This document shows, piece by piece, positions 44,973 to 51,976 of a stretch of DNA of 52,857 nucleotides. The notes under the pieces are model-generated. The model did not search any database. It was not told where the DNA came from and saw nothing but the letters and a program-made list of their open reading frames with translations. The stretch is from Lachnospiraceae bacterium UBA7784 (GTDB lineage: Bacteria; Bacillota; Clostridia; Lachnospirales; Lachnospiraceae): the NCBI GenBank assembly GCA_002480925.1, contig DLDA01000048.1, positions 1-52,857 of the forward strand. Direction: 5' to 3'. The translations under genes and the position numbers were made by a program. Within the stretch, counting starts at the first letter, position 1. Every line of letters begins with the position of its first letter.

Positions 44973-45001
44973 TTGAAAAGAGAACTTTAATGCGATAAAA
45001 T
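44973..45001 (+). promoter_or_regulatory. Promoter of the hemerythrin gene
   Basis: TTGAAA (44973-44978), 17 bp, TAAAAT (44996-45001), leader of about 33 nt ending in GAGGTGAT before the ATG at 45041. Confidence 0.75.
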
Positions 45002-45040
45002 AATTGTGTAAAAATTGACTGGAATGATTGAGGTGATCTT

Positions 45041-45829
45041 ATGATAAAGTTTACAGATGATTTCCTGACAGGGATAGATCTGATCGATAATGAACACAGA
45101 CAGCTTATCAGCATGCTTAATGAGATAAACGACAGAATGCTCGATGGGGCTGATGTCCGTACAGAAGGAATGAAGCTTCTGAATGGTCTTCGGGATTATG
45201 CGGCCAGGCATTTTGCCGATGAGGAGAGTTATATGGAGAGCATATCTGATCCGGAGCTTGCCGGTCAGAAAAAGGCTCACAGGGCCTTCGTGGACAGGAT
45301 AGAGCATATGAATTTCATAGGAATGAATGACGAGACCATGACTACGGCTGTCCTTGATCTTTTAGACTATATGTCCAGATGGCTTATGCACCATATCTTG
45401 GGCTCTGATACACTTATAGGGAAGACTGTTTCACCATTTGCCTTTACAGACAAGTATAAGACAGGGATCGAGCTTATTGATTCCGAGCATCAGAAGCTTT
45501 TTGATATAATGGCAAGGGTTGACGCCCTTATTCATAATGATGAGCTTTATGACCGCTTTGACCAGATAGTTGGCCTTATAAATGAGCTCAATGATTATAC
45601 TCATTTCCATTTCAACGATGAAGAGAAGCTTATGGAGGAGTATCATTATTCGGGACTTGAGGCACAGAAAAAAGCCCATCGTATATTCTACGATGAGCTT
45701 GACAGGATCGATCTCGATCAGGTCGATGATGACCAGGAGGCTTATCTTGAGGACCTGCTCAAGTATCTGATGAACTGGCTGTCAGGACATATACTCGGAA
45801 TGGATAAGAAGATCCATGACGAGAGATAG
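45041..45829 (+). CDS. Tandem-domain bacteriohemerythrin
   Basis: A 262-residue protein of two hemerythrin domains (about 1-130 and 135-260) that share an F-T-D-x-x-x-T-G-I-x-L-I-D-x-E-H start. Each keeps the iron ligand pattern: H (in D-x-E-H), H-F-x-D-E-E, K-K-A-H-R, and H-x-x-L-G-x-D (the H-H-I-L-G-S-D and G-H-I-L-G-M-D ends). They bind O2 at a di-iron site; in anaerobes they serve oxygen storage or sensing. It ends three bases before the convergent GT2 gene. Confidence 0.9.
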   Translation: MIKFTDDFLTGIDLIDNEHRQLISMLNEINDRMLDGADVRTEGMKLLNGLRDYAARHFADEESYMESISDPELAGQKKAHRAFVDRIEHMNFIGMNDETMTTAVLDLLDYMSRWLMHHILGSDTLIGKTVSPFAFTDKYKTGIELIDSEHQKLFDIMARVDALIHNDELYDRFDQIVGLINELNDYTHFHFNDEEKLMEEYHYSGLEAQKKAHRIFYDELDRIDLDQVDDDQEAYLEDLLKYLMNWLSGHILGMDKKIHDER

Positions 45830-45832
45830 GAG

Positions 45833-46879
45833 TCATTCTTCGGGTATCTGGAACTGGTCAGCCCGGCGCTCGTATTCCTCTGCGGCTTCCCTGTATCTGT
45901 CACTTTCTTCTCCGTCTGCCTGCTCAGACAGATGGGCATAGCATATGCCTAAGGCCCTGCTTGGCAGATCAGTAGATGAATGTATGTCGAGTGCGCTCTG
46001 CTGTATAGTAGCATTATAAAACCATAGAGAAGCTTCCTTGTAGTCTCCCTGATCGAAGAAATAGCGCCCCAGCTCCAGACAGACCTCGGAGCAGGGATCG
46101 TCGCAGGCGAGGAGACGGGAGGCGTATTTCAGGAGGGCAGATATATTGCCCTCCTTTCTTGCGTTTACTGCAAGGATAATAAGAAGCTTTATAAGAAGCT
46201 CCTGATCGGGATTCTCCCTGTCAATGACCTCTGAAAAGATAAGCGCGCCATGCCTCAGCTCCTCGGCTCCTCCGTTACGATAGAGTTCGATCGCATACAT
46301 GGAGTAAAGCCTCTTTGACAGACGGCCCTCCCTTGAGTAAGCCTTTTCAAAGATAGAGAAGTCCCTTGAGCTGTGCAGGCTCTCTGGAGCATGGGTTATC
46401 ACTATATCTGAGTCAAATACCAGCGGCTCTGTCTGGACACTCTCATGGACAGGGTCGACCCAGCGGAAGGTACGGATCCTCTTAAAGAGCTTGGGACGAA
46501 GCTCAGAGCGGGTGTTTAAAAGGCCTGAAAGCTTTGGCTCATAGTAGTGCATCTGCACGATCTCTACCGCAGGATCGAGGACCATGATCAGATCCCGGAA
46601 ACGGGTCCTGTTGGTCTCATCAAGATATTCATCAGCATCAGCAGAATATATATAGTCACAGCTGCATTTGGAAAAGGCAAAATTCCTTGCCGCAGAAAAA
46701 TCATCCTGCCAGCTGAAATCATAGATATTATCAGTGTATTCTCCTGCTATCTGTCTTGTGCGGTCTGTAGATCCTGTGTCAACTATTACAAGTTCATCAT
46801 AGAGACCTTTCAGCGAATCGAGGCATCTGGCAAGCAGCTTTTCCTCGTTTTTTACAATCATGCATACAGAAACAGTCAT
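45833..46879 (-). CDS. GT2-family glycosyltransferase with helical repeat C-terminus
   Basis: A 348-residue GT-A enzyme: T-V-S-V-C-M-I-V-K-N-E-E, V-D-T-G-S-T-D and the metal-binding S-A-D-A-D-E-Y (about residue 78), then a C-terminal TPR-like helical part (about 180-340). It resembles the family of SunS and other enzymes with N-terminal catalytic and C-terminal repeat regions. Substrate unknown. The ATG has AGAGGTG upstream; the gene follows uppP by 14 nt on the minus strand. Confidence 0.85.
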   Translation of the reverse strand: MTVSVCMIVKNEEKLLARCLDSLKGLYDELVIVDTGSTDRTRQIAGEYTDNIYDFSWQDDFSAARNFAFSKCSCDYIYSADADEYLDETNRTRFRDLIMVLDPAVEIVQMHYYEPKLSGLLNTRSELRPKLFKRIRTFRWVDPVHESVQTEPLVFDSDIVITHAPESLHSSRDFSIFEKAYSREGRLSKRLYSMYAIELYRNGGAEELRHGALIFSEVIDRENPDQELLIKLLIILAVNARKEGNISALLKYASRLLACDDPCSEVCLELGRYFFDQGDYKEASLWFYNATIQQSALDIHSSTDLPSRALGICYAHLSEQADGEESDRYREAAEEYERRADQFQIPEE

Positions 46880-46893
46880 AAGCCACCTCTGAT

Positions 46894-47775
46894 CTATACC
46901 AGTACATGTGTAAGAGAAAGCACCATTACAAAGGCACCGAGACCTATCCTGTACCAGCCGAAGACGCGAAAGTCGTGCTTTCTTATGTATCCCATGAAGA
47001 AACGGATGACTACGATAGAAACGATAAAGGCGACAAGAGCGCCTGTGATCAGATCGACTGTCTCTATACCTGTCATCCGAAGCCCCTGATGGATATATTT
47101 TATTGCCTTAAGAAGTGAGGCTCCGAGCATGACAGGTACTGCCAGCAGGAAGGTGAATTCCGCTGCAGCCTCACGGCATACGCCTACTATCAGAGCACCT
47201 ATTATAGTGGCTCCAGATCTGGATGTACCTGGAAAGACAGCTGCTATACACTGGGCAATTCCTATCCATAGTACCATGCCAAGAGTCATCTCTCCTATAG
47301 AGGAGGCCTTTGGTGAATGTCCCGACATGAAGCGCTCTACGAGAATGAAGATAACTCCGACTATGATAAGGGCAAGAGCTACAGGAAGAGGGTGGTAGAA
47401 AAGGGCATCTATCTGATCATCAAAGAGGACGCCGACTATAGCGGCCGGGATACAGCAGATTATTATCTTCTTCCAGAGATCGATCGAGCCCTTCTTCCAG
47501 GCCAGCACTGACCTCGAGGCCATCCGTCCTGGGATCTTTTCTTTTCTTAGATACCATGGGAAAAGCTGTTCCCAGAAGGTGACTACAACTGCCATTATAG
47601 CACCCAGCTGTATCACGACCTCGAACATAGAGTAAAAGGAGTCGGATACCGAAAGCTTCAGTGGTGTGGAGTTGAGCAGTATCAGATGCCCTGTGCTGGA
47701 CACAGGAAGCCACTCGGTGATACCCTCGACTATGCCAAAGATCGCGGCTTTTATTATCTCTATTATAATCTGCAT
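46894..47775 (-). CDS. uppP: Undecaprenyl-diphosphatase
   Basis: A 293-residue integral membrane enzyme (UppP/BacA) with 7-8 helices that dephosphorylates undecaprenyl pyrophosphate, recycling the lipid carrier for wall and glycan synthesis. Motifs: E-G-I-T-E-W-L-P-V-S-S-T-G-H near residue 20 and P-G-T-S-R-S-G-A-T-I near 170. The start overlaps the VWA gene stop by one base (TAATG), so they are coupled. Confidence 0.94.
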   Translation of the reverse strand: MQIIIEIIKAAIFGIVEGITEWLPVSSTGHLILLNSTPLKLSVSDSFYSMFEVVIQLGAIMAVVVTFWEQLFPWYLRKEKIPGRMASRSVLAWKKGSIDLWKKIIICCIPAAIVGVLFDDQIDALFYHPLPVALALIIVGVIFILVERFMSGHSPKASSIGEMTLGMVLWIGIAQCIAAVFPGTSRSGATIIGALIVGVCREAAAEFTFLLAVPVMLGASLLKAIKYIHQGLRMTGIETVDLITGALVAFIVSIVVIRFFMGYIRKHDFRVFGWYRIGLGAFVMVLSLTHVLV

Positions 47776-48983
47776 TATCTTCTATTCCTTCTCTTTCTCT
47801 TTATCTCACGGTTAAGCTTCTCTACTGCCTCCTCATCGAGACCGTTCTTCTCATAATAGGATTTCAGGATGTTTTTTCTCCTTATATTAAGGAGGATGGC
47901 AAGGACAATGGCTGTCGCTATTACTACGGCGCCTATAGCTATGATAATTGTGGTCCTCTGTCTCTTAAGCTCCTCATTAAGTCTCTTGTCGTTGGCTTCG
48001 GCAGCCTCTGCTATAGCCTTATCAGAGCTTTCCTTTTTCTTCTCTGCTTTGACAGCCTCTATTCCCTGACCTGGGTTAGTCCGAAGAGATTCCTCCCAGC
48101 TCTTCTTGTCAAGCTCCCAGGTAAGCGGGGCATAGCCCTTTACGATCAGTGTCAGCTTGTCGCCGTTCTTTACCTTCATCCCCTTTTTCCCGAGCAGATG
48201 GATGACGGATGTCTCATCGATATCGCCTACCAGTGAGCCTATGACTTTTGCCGCGTCCTTCTCGTTGAAGCGGTAGACCTTTCCTCCGGATATCTTTATG
48301 AATTTCTTCAGATGCTTTGTCTGGGATTTTGTGACCTTGCCGACCTGGAGGGCGTAGACTGCTATACCGCTGTTCTTGAGTATGCTTGTGAGCTGGCTCT
48401 CTGTCATACCGGCGTCAGTATCATCGACTCCGTCGGATACCACGACTGCTACGGTACGCATTCCCTTTGCATTTCTCGATACAGCAATAAGCTTGTCCAT
48501 TGCAGAATAGAACTTGGTGGTCTGGTCCTTTGCCTTTAGCCCCTTAAGCTGCCTTAAGGTCTCGGATGGCTTTTTTGATCCGTCAGAGATCACATTTACC
48601 TTATCTCCGAATGTAAGGACTGCAAGCTTGTCATTGGAATCCATTCCCTTTGATACCTTTGATATGGACCTTATAGCAGCATTAAGCGATGACTGGGGGA
48701 TAGAGCCTGAAATATCCAGAAGAAAGGCATAAAAGATACCTGTCGAATCCTTATCCTGCTTGCTGACTGAATCCACCTCAAGCTTGTCATCTCCTATGGA
48801 TGCGCTTACATCCTCCTTTGTTATCTCCTTAGTGCTTTCTGAATTCACAAAGACATCCATATCCGGCGGAGACAGCTGTACCTGCTCTATGGAAAGCTTC
48901 TGTGCGCTATAGGCCGGAAGGGCCGGCGCTCCTGTGATCAGTAGGCATGCTAAAACTGACAGAATAGTTATTGATCTTTTCAT
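47775..48983 (-). CDS. Secreted or membrane-anchored von Willebrand factor A protein
   Basis: A 402-residue protein: signal peptide (about 1-27), a VWA domain (about 82-265) with a MIDAS motif (D90-I-S-G-S-I), an extracytoplasmic linker, a membrane helix at about 345-370 and a basic cytoplasmic tail. It resembles phage- or adhesion-independent anaerobe VWA proteins of unknown role. ATG 48983 has GAGG upstream; a start at 49028 lacks one. It is the first gene of a minus-strand unit with uppP and the GT2 gene. Confidence 0.85.
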   Translation of the reverse strand: MKRSITILSVLACLLITGAPALPAYSAQKLSIEQVQLSPPDMDVFVNSESTKEITKEDVSASIGDDKLEVDSVSKQDKDSTGIFYAFLLDISGSIPQSSLNAAIRSISKVSKGMDSNDKLAVLTFGDKVNVISDGSKKPSETLRQLKGLKAKDQTTKFYSAMDKLIAVSRNAKGMRTVAVVVSDGVDDTDAGMTESQLTSILKNSGIAVYALQVGKVTKSQTKHLKKFIKISGGKVYRFNEKDAAKVIGSLVGDIDETSVIHLLGKKGMKVKNGDKLTLIVKGYAPLTWELDKKSWEESLRTNPGQGIEAVKAEKKKESSDKAIAEAAEANDKRLNEELKRQRTTIIIAIGAVVIATAIVLAILLNIRRKNILKSYYEKNGLDEEAVEKLNREIKRKRRNRR

Positions 48984-49028
48984 TCTATGAACCTCTTTTT
49001 CATTTCTGCTATCATGGCCTGTGGACAT

Positions 49029-49341
49029 GATATAACTTATTTTACTATATTGGATGGGAAAAATAAAGCCGGAAGAATATGATAAAATCTACTGAAATCA
49101 GAACAAGCCCGCAATGGCGCCGTGCCTGCTGCTGATATGTCGTTCCTTCTTGCTTGGCGCTGCAAGGAATGAGGGCTCAGGGTACAGGGAGCATGGCTTA
49201 GGGTTTAGTTTGGATTTAGATGTCCCTGGCTCCTAATCCCTCAGACCTCTCACCTCGCACTGATCTGCAAAAAATATAGAACTATAAAGAAGAATATGAT
49301 AAAATATTACCAGTAACAATTTACAGGAGACAGAGGAGAGT
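49029..49341. other. Intergenic accessory region with a 17-bp direct repeat
   Basis: 313 bp with no gene I can support. It carries GAAGAATATGATAAAAT twice (49072-49088 and 49289-49305) flanking about 200 bp that includes the first heptad palindrome. The GATAAAAT part could also be a -10 element for the Rpn remnant. Confidence 0.6.
49172..49260. repeat. Heptad palindrome, copy 1
   Basis: Left arm of AGGGNNN units (AGGGCTC, AGGGTAC, AGGGAGC, ATGGCTT, AGGGTTT) from 49172, a short core (TTTGGATTTAGATGT), and a right arm from 49224 of CCCTGGC, TCCTAAT, CCCTCAG, ACCTCTC, ACCTCGC, in strict register. The left arm has four runs GGG at 49173, 49180, 49187 and 49201. Confidence 0.9.
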
Positions 49342-50037
49342 ATGAGAAACAGAAGCGAAGACGCCACAGGTATACTCCTTTTGTCGCCATATGTGCAAGG
49401 AAAGGAGAATTATGAACGAGAAAGAAACTTTGCCTGTAGCAGAAAGGGACAGGGAGCAGATCCCAAGAGAGCCCGCTATCATTCCAGTATACTTGATTCT
49501 CACAGCCTGAAGCCAGGCGAGGATTTTACCAGGCTCCCGGAGACCTATGTGATCTTTATCACTGAAAATGATGTGCTCGGTTATTGCCAGTCTTTATATA
49601 GAATAGAAAGAACCATCAAGGGACTTGAGATGGATTTTGGAGATGGTGAGCATATAGTATATGTGAACTGCGAAATAAGGGATGACGGAACAGAGCTCGG
49701 GAAACTGATCCATGATTTCTTCTGTGAGGATCCTGGTGATATGAACTATTCCGTACTGGCAGACCGAGTGAGATATTTTAAGGAAGATACGAAGGGAGTG
49801 AGAACTATGTGTAAAGTGATCGAGGAAATGCGTAAGGAAGTATGGAATGAGGCTTGGGATGAAGCTTGGGATGAAGCTTGGAATGAAGCTTGGGGTAAGG
49901 CCTCTAGTGAGGCAGAGCTAAAGACAAAATCTAGTGTAAGAAGAATGTACCTGAAGGGGTTTCCAGCGGATCAGATAGCATATATTATAGATCTGCCTGT
50001 AGATGAAGTGAAGGATATTATCAGTTCAGAAAGTTAA
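49342..50037 (+). pseudogene. N-terminally truncated Rpn/PD-(D/E)XK nuclease-transposase family remnant
   Basis: A 231-residue frame. Residues ~45-150 match the middle of Rpn-type proteins: K-R-A-R-Y-H-S-S, L-P-E-T-Y-V-I-F-I-T-E-N-D-V, F-G-D-G-E-H-I-V-Y-V-N, G-K-L-I-H-D-F and A-D-R-V-R-Y-F-K-E. The catalytic N-terminal half of the normal ~300-residue protein is missing and the first ~40 residues look like unrelated sequence. The C-terminus has repeats of W-(N/D)-E-A (five, from a 12-nt DNA unit at about 49850-49895) and a D-L-P-V-D-E-V-K helix. Judged nonfunctional, though an expressed product is possible. Confidence 0.75.
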
Positions 50038-50057
50038 TAGCGCAGGTATGAGAGCTC

Positions 50058-50130
50058 AGGGTATAGGGAGAAGGGTTCGGGACTTAGTTTGGATTTATCC
50101 CTAGCCCCTAGGCCCTAATCCCTGGCCCCT
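50058..50130. repeat. Heptad palindrome, copy 2
   Basis: Left arm AGGGTAT, AGGGAGA, AGGGTTC, GGGACTT; core TTAGTTTGGATTTAT; right arm CCCTAGC, CCCTAGG, CCCTAAT, CCCTGGC, CCCT (50099-50130). GGG runs at 50059, 50066, 50073 and 50079 fit a G-quadruplex pattern; the right arm gives the same on the other strand. Confidence 0.92.
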
Positions 50131-50158
50131 TCCTTACTTCAAGGAAGATACGAAGGGA

Positions 50159-50374
50159 GTGAGAACTATGTGTAAAGTGATCGAGGAAATGCGTAAGGAA
50201 GTATGGAATGAAGCTTGGAATGAAGCATGGGGTAAAGCCTCAAGTGAGGCAGAGCTAAAGACAAAAGCAAGTGTCAGAAGACTGTACCTGCGGGGACTTT
50301 CAGTAGACCAGATTGCAACTGACATTGATCTGCCTGTAGATGAAGTGAAGAATATTATCAGTTCAGAGATTTAA
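50159..50374 (+). pseudogene. Second Rpn C-terminal fragment (tandem duplicate)
   Basis: A 71-residue frame nearly identical to the end of the 49342 remnant. The surrounding DNA from about 50135 to 50418 matches 49774-50081, apart from fewer W-N-E-A repeats (two versus five), so this is a tandem duplication of the 3' part together with the adjoining palindrome. Start codon and function are doubtful. Confidence 0.7.
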
Positions 50375-50394
50375 TAGCACAGGTATGAGAGCTC

Positions 50395-50492
50395 AGGGTA
50401 TAGGGAGAAGGGTTCGGGACTTAGTTTGGATTTAGATGTTCCTAGGCCCTAACCCCTCGCACCTCTGACCTCACACCTCAGACCTCACACCT
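50395..50492. repeat. Heptad palindrome, copy 3
   Basis: Left arm as copy 2 with GGG runs at 50396, 50403, 50410 and 50416; right arm TCCTAGG, CCCTAAC, CCCTCGC, then ACCTCTG, ACCTCAC, ACCTCAG, ACCTCAC, ACCT in one unbroken seven-base register. This links the AGGGNNN and AGGTNNG repeat types into one family. Confidence 0.93.
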
Positions 50493-50534
50493 ACTTCTTC
50501 TAACAGACGAGCGGTTCTCACTATGGTTCGCTTT

Positions 50535-50627
50535 TTTACAATAATCAGGCACACCATCATAGTATACTCATTTTTGTTTCGAGGAACAAAGGAGTTCGGA
50601 TGGCCATTCAGCTGTCCGGACTCTTTT
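50535..50627 (+). promoter_or_regulatory. Candidate promoter and terminator-like leader hairpin of the OCD-family gene
   Basis: TTTACA (50535-50540) and TAGTAT/TATACT (50560-50568) form a weak promoter. About 25 nt further a 9-bp stem with one G-U pair (GAGTTCGGA 50592-50600 with TCCGGACTC 50615-50623), extended inward by several pairs, is followed by TTTT. It could be an attenuator in the leader of the gene at 50655, or a terminator of upstream transcription. Confidence 0.4.
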
Positions 50628-50654
50628 CCTACTAAGTAGAAAAGAGGAAAAAAG

Positions 50655-51791
50655 ATGAGTTATCCTGAGATTGATTTTTTGTATCTGAATGAAGACGACA
50701 TGATAAGAGCCGGAGTGCAGGACATGAAGGGCTGTATCGAGGCAATGGAAGAGATGTTTCGTCTGATGAAGGTCGGGGATTACAGGATGGGTGGAGCAAA
50801 CGGTAATTCTCATGGAAGTATGGTCATGTTTCCAAAGGAATCACCTTTTCCTGAGATGCCTGTGGACGGACCCGACCGTCGGTTCATGGCTATGCCTGCT
50901 TATCTGGGTGGCAAATTCGATATGGCCGGTGTCAAGTGGTATGGAAGTAATGCCGAAAACCGTAAGAAGGGGCTTCCTCGTTCTGTCCTCATGCTGATAC
51001 TGAATGATAAGGATACCGGAGCCCCAAAGGCATTTATGTCAGCAAATATACTTTCCGCATACAGGACAGGCGCAGTGCCAGGAGTAGGGTTCAAGTATTT
51101 TGCAAGAGAGGACGCTACTACTGTGGCTATAATTGGACCTGGTGTAATGAGTAAGACTGCTCTTGCAGCTGCCATAGCTGTCCGTCCCTCGATAAGAAGA
51201 GTTAAGGTCAAGGGACGTGGTAAGGCATCGCTTATGAAGTTTGTAGATCATATGTCGAAGCTTTATCCGGATGTGGAGTTTATTCCGGTGGATACAATGG
51301 AAGATGCTGTGCGTGACGCCGACATTGTTTCATGCTCCACCTCGACTCCTACCGGTGATCCATCCCTTTATCCTTATATCAGAGAGGAGTGGATCAAGCC
51401 TGGTGCTGTCATCGAATCTACGGCGGCGCTCCGCTTTGATGACGATTTTCTTATCAACAGGTCCAGGACAGTAACAGACAATATCATGCTTTATGAGGCA
51501 TGGGAAGACGAGATGAAGCCAGACGCCTATAATACTATCCCTATCCCAGCGGTTCGTGTCGAGGACCTAATCGCAGAGGGGAGGATGTCTCCTGACCAGA
51601 TCGATGATCTTGGTGATATCCTGCTTGGAAGAAAGCCGGTCCATAGAAATGACGATGAAATCGTCATCTATTCTGTAGGCGGTATGCCGACAGAGGATGT
51701 AGCCTGGGGAACAATGGTCTATAGAAATGCCGTAGATAAAGGTATTGGCGTAAAGCTTAACCTCTGGGATGCACCGAAGATGGTGGTGTGA
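50655..51791 (+). CDS. Ornithine cyclodeaminase / mu-crystallin family (tyramine oxidase subunit B-like)
   Basis: A 378-residue NAD(P)-dependent enzyme. Motifs: R-F-M-A-M-P-A-Y near 77, a G-V-K-W-Y segment, A-x-R-T-G-A-V-P-G-V-G with Arg near 135, and the Rossmann V-A-I-I-G-P-G-V-M-S near 152-162. Similar clostridial proteins are annotated tyramine oxidase subunit B; substrate not determinable. GAGGAAAAAAG precedes the ATG. A leader hairpin lies upstream. Confidence 0.82.
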   Translation: MSYPEIDFLYLNEDDMIRAGVQDMKGCIEAMEEMFRLMKVGDYRMGGANGNSHGSMVMFPKESPFPEMPVDGPDRRFMAMPAYLGGKFDMAGVKWYGSNAENRKKGLPRSVLMLILNDKDTGAPKAFMSANILSAYRTGAVPGVGFKYFAREDATTVAIIGPGVMSKTALAAAIAVRPSIRRVKVKGRGKASLMKFVDHMSKLYPDVEFIPVDTMEDAVRDADIVSCSTSTPTGDPSLYPYIREEWIKPGAVIESTAALRFDDDFLINRSRTVTDNIMLYEAWEDEMKPDAYNTIPIPAVRVEDLIAEGRMSPDQIDDLGDILLGRKPVHRNDDEIVIYSVGGMPTEDVAWGTMVYRNAVDKGIGVKLNLWDAPKMVV

Positions 51792-51819
51792 GGTAACAAA
51801 GTAAAGTATATGCTTCACC

Positions 51820-51825
51820 TATAAT
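51820..51825 (+). promoter_or_regulatory. Candidate -10 box upstream of the 25-codon ORF
   Basis: TATAAT at 51820-51825 in the 107-bp gap after the OCD-family gene; no convincing -35 box is seen at the right distance. Confidence 0.35.
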
Positions 51826-51898
51826 CACTTTGCTAAGGAAGTTCTGCACGCTAAGCTCAAGCTTCGTCTATAAGCAAGAAACGAAATGAGGAGTAATC

Positions 51899-51976
51899 AT
51901 GGAAATAGAATATCATCAGCCACAGGATGATTTTGTAACCGTGAAGGATATCAGGCTACAAGAGAATGATTATTAA
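51899..51976 (+). CDS. Possible 25-residue peptide overlapping the DUF1848 gene
   Basis: ATG at 51899 has GAGGAG six bases upstream and runs 25 codons to TAA (51974-51976). The peptide is acidic and polar (it begins M-E-I-E-Y-H-Q-P-Q-D-D and ends R-L-Q-E-N-D-Y). Its stop overlaps the DUF1848 start (51966) in another frame, suggesting translational coupling since DUF1848 lacks its own clear ribosome site. Confidence 0.4.
   Translation: MEIEYHQPQDDFVTVKDIRLQENDY

Larger units (their letters stand above)
44796..45040. other. Intergenic region holding the sRNA candidate and hemerythrin promoter
   Basis: The 245 bp between the YdcF-like and hemerythrin genes contain two stems, a C-rich motif, a perfect terminator and then an AT-rich promoter. 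No protein-coding frame looks real. Confidence 0.7.
50375..50654. other. Intergenic region upstream of the OCD-family gene
   Basis: 280 bp holding the third heptad palindrome and a leader hairpin; no protein-coding frame is supported. Confidence 0.6.

Noticed and set aside
49342..50037. Intact Rpn nuclease gene
   Set aside because: The catalytic N-terminal half is missing and the first residues do not match the family.
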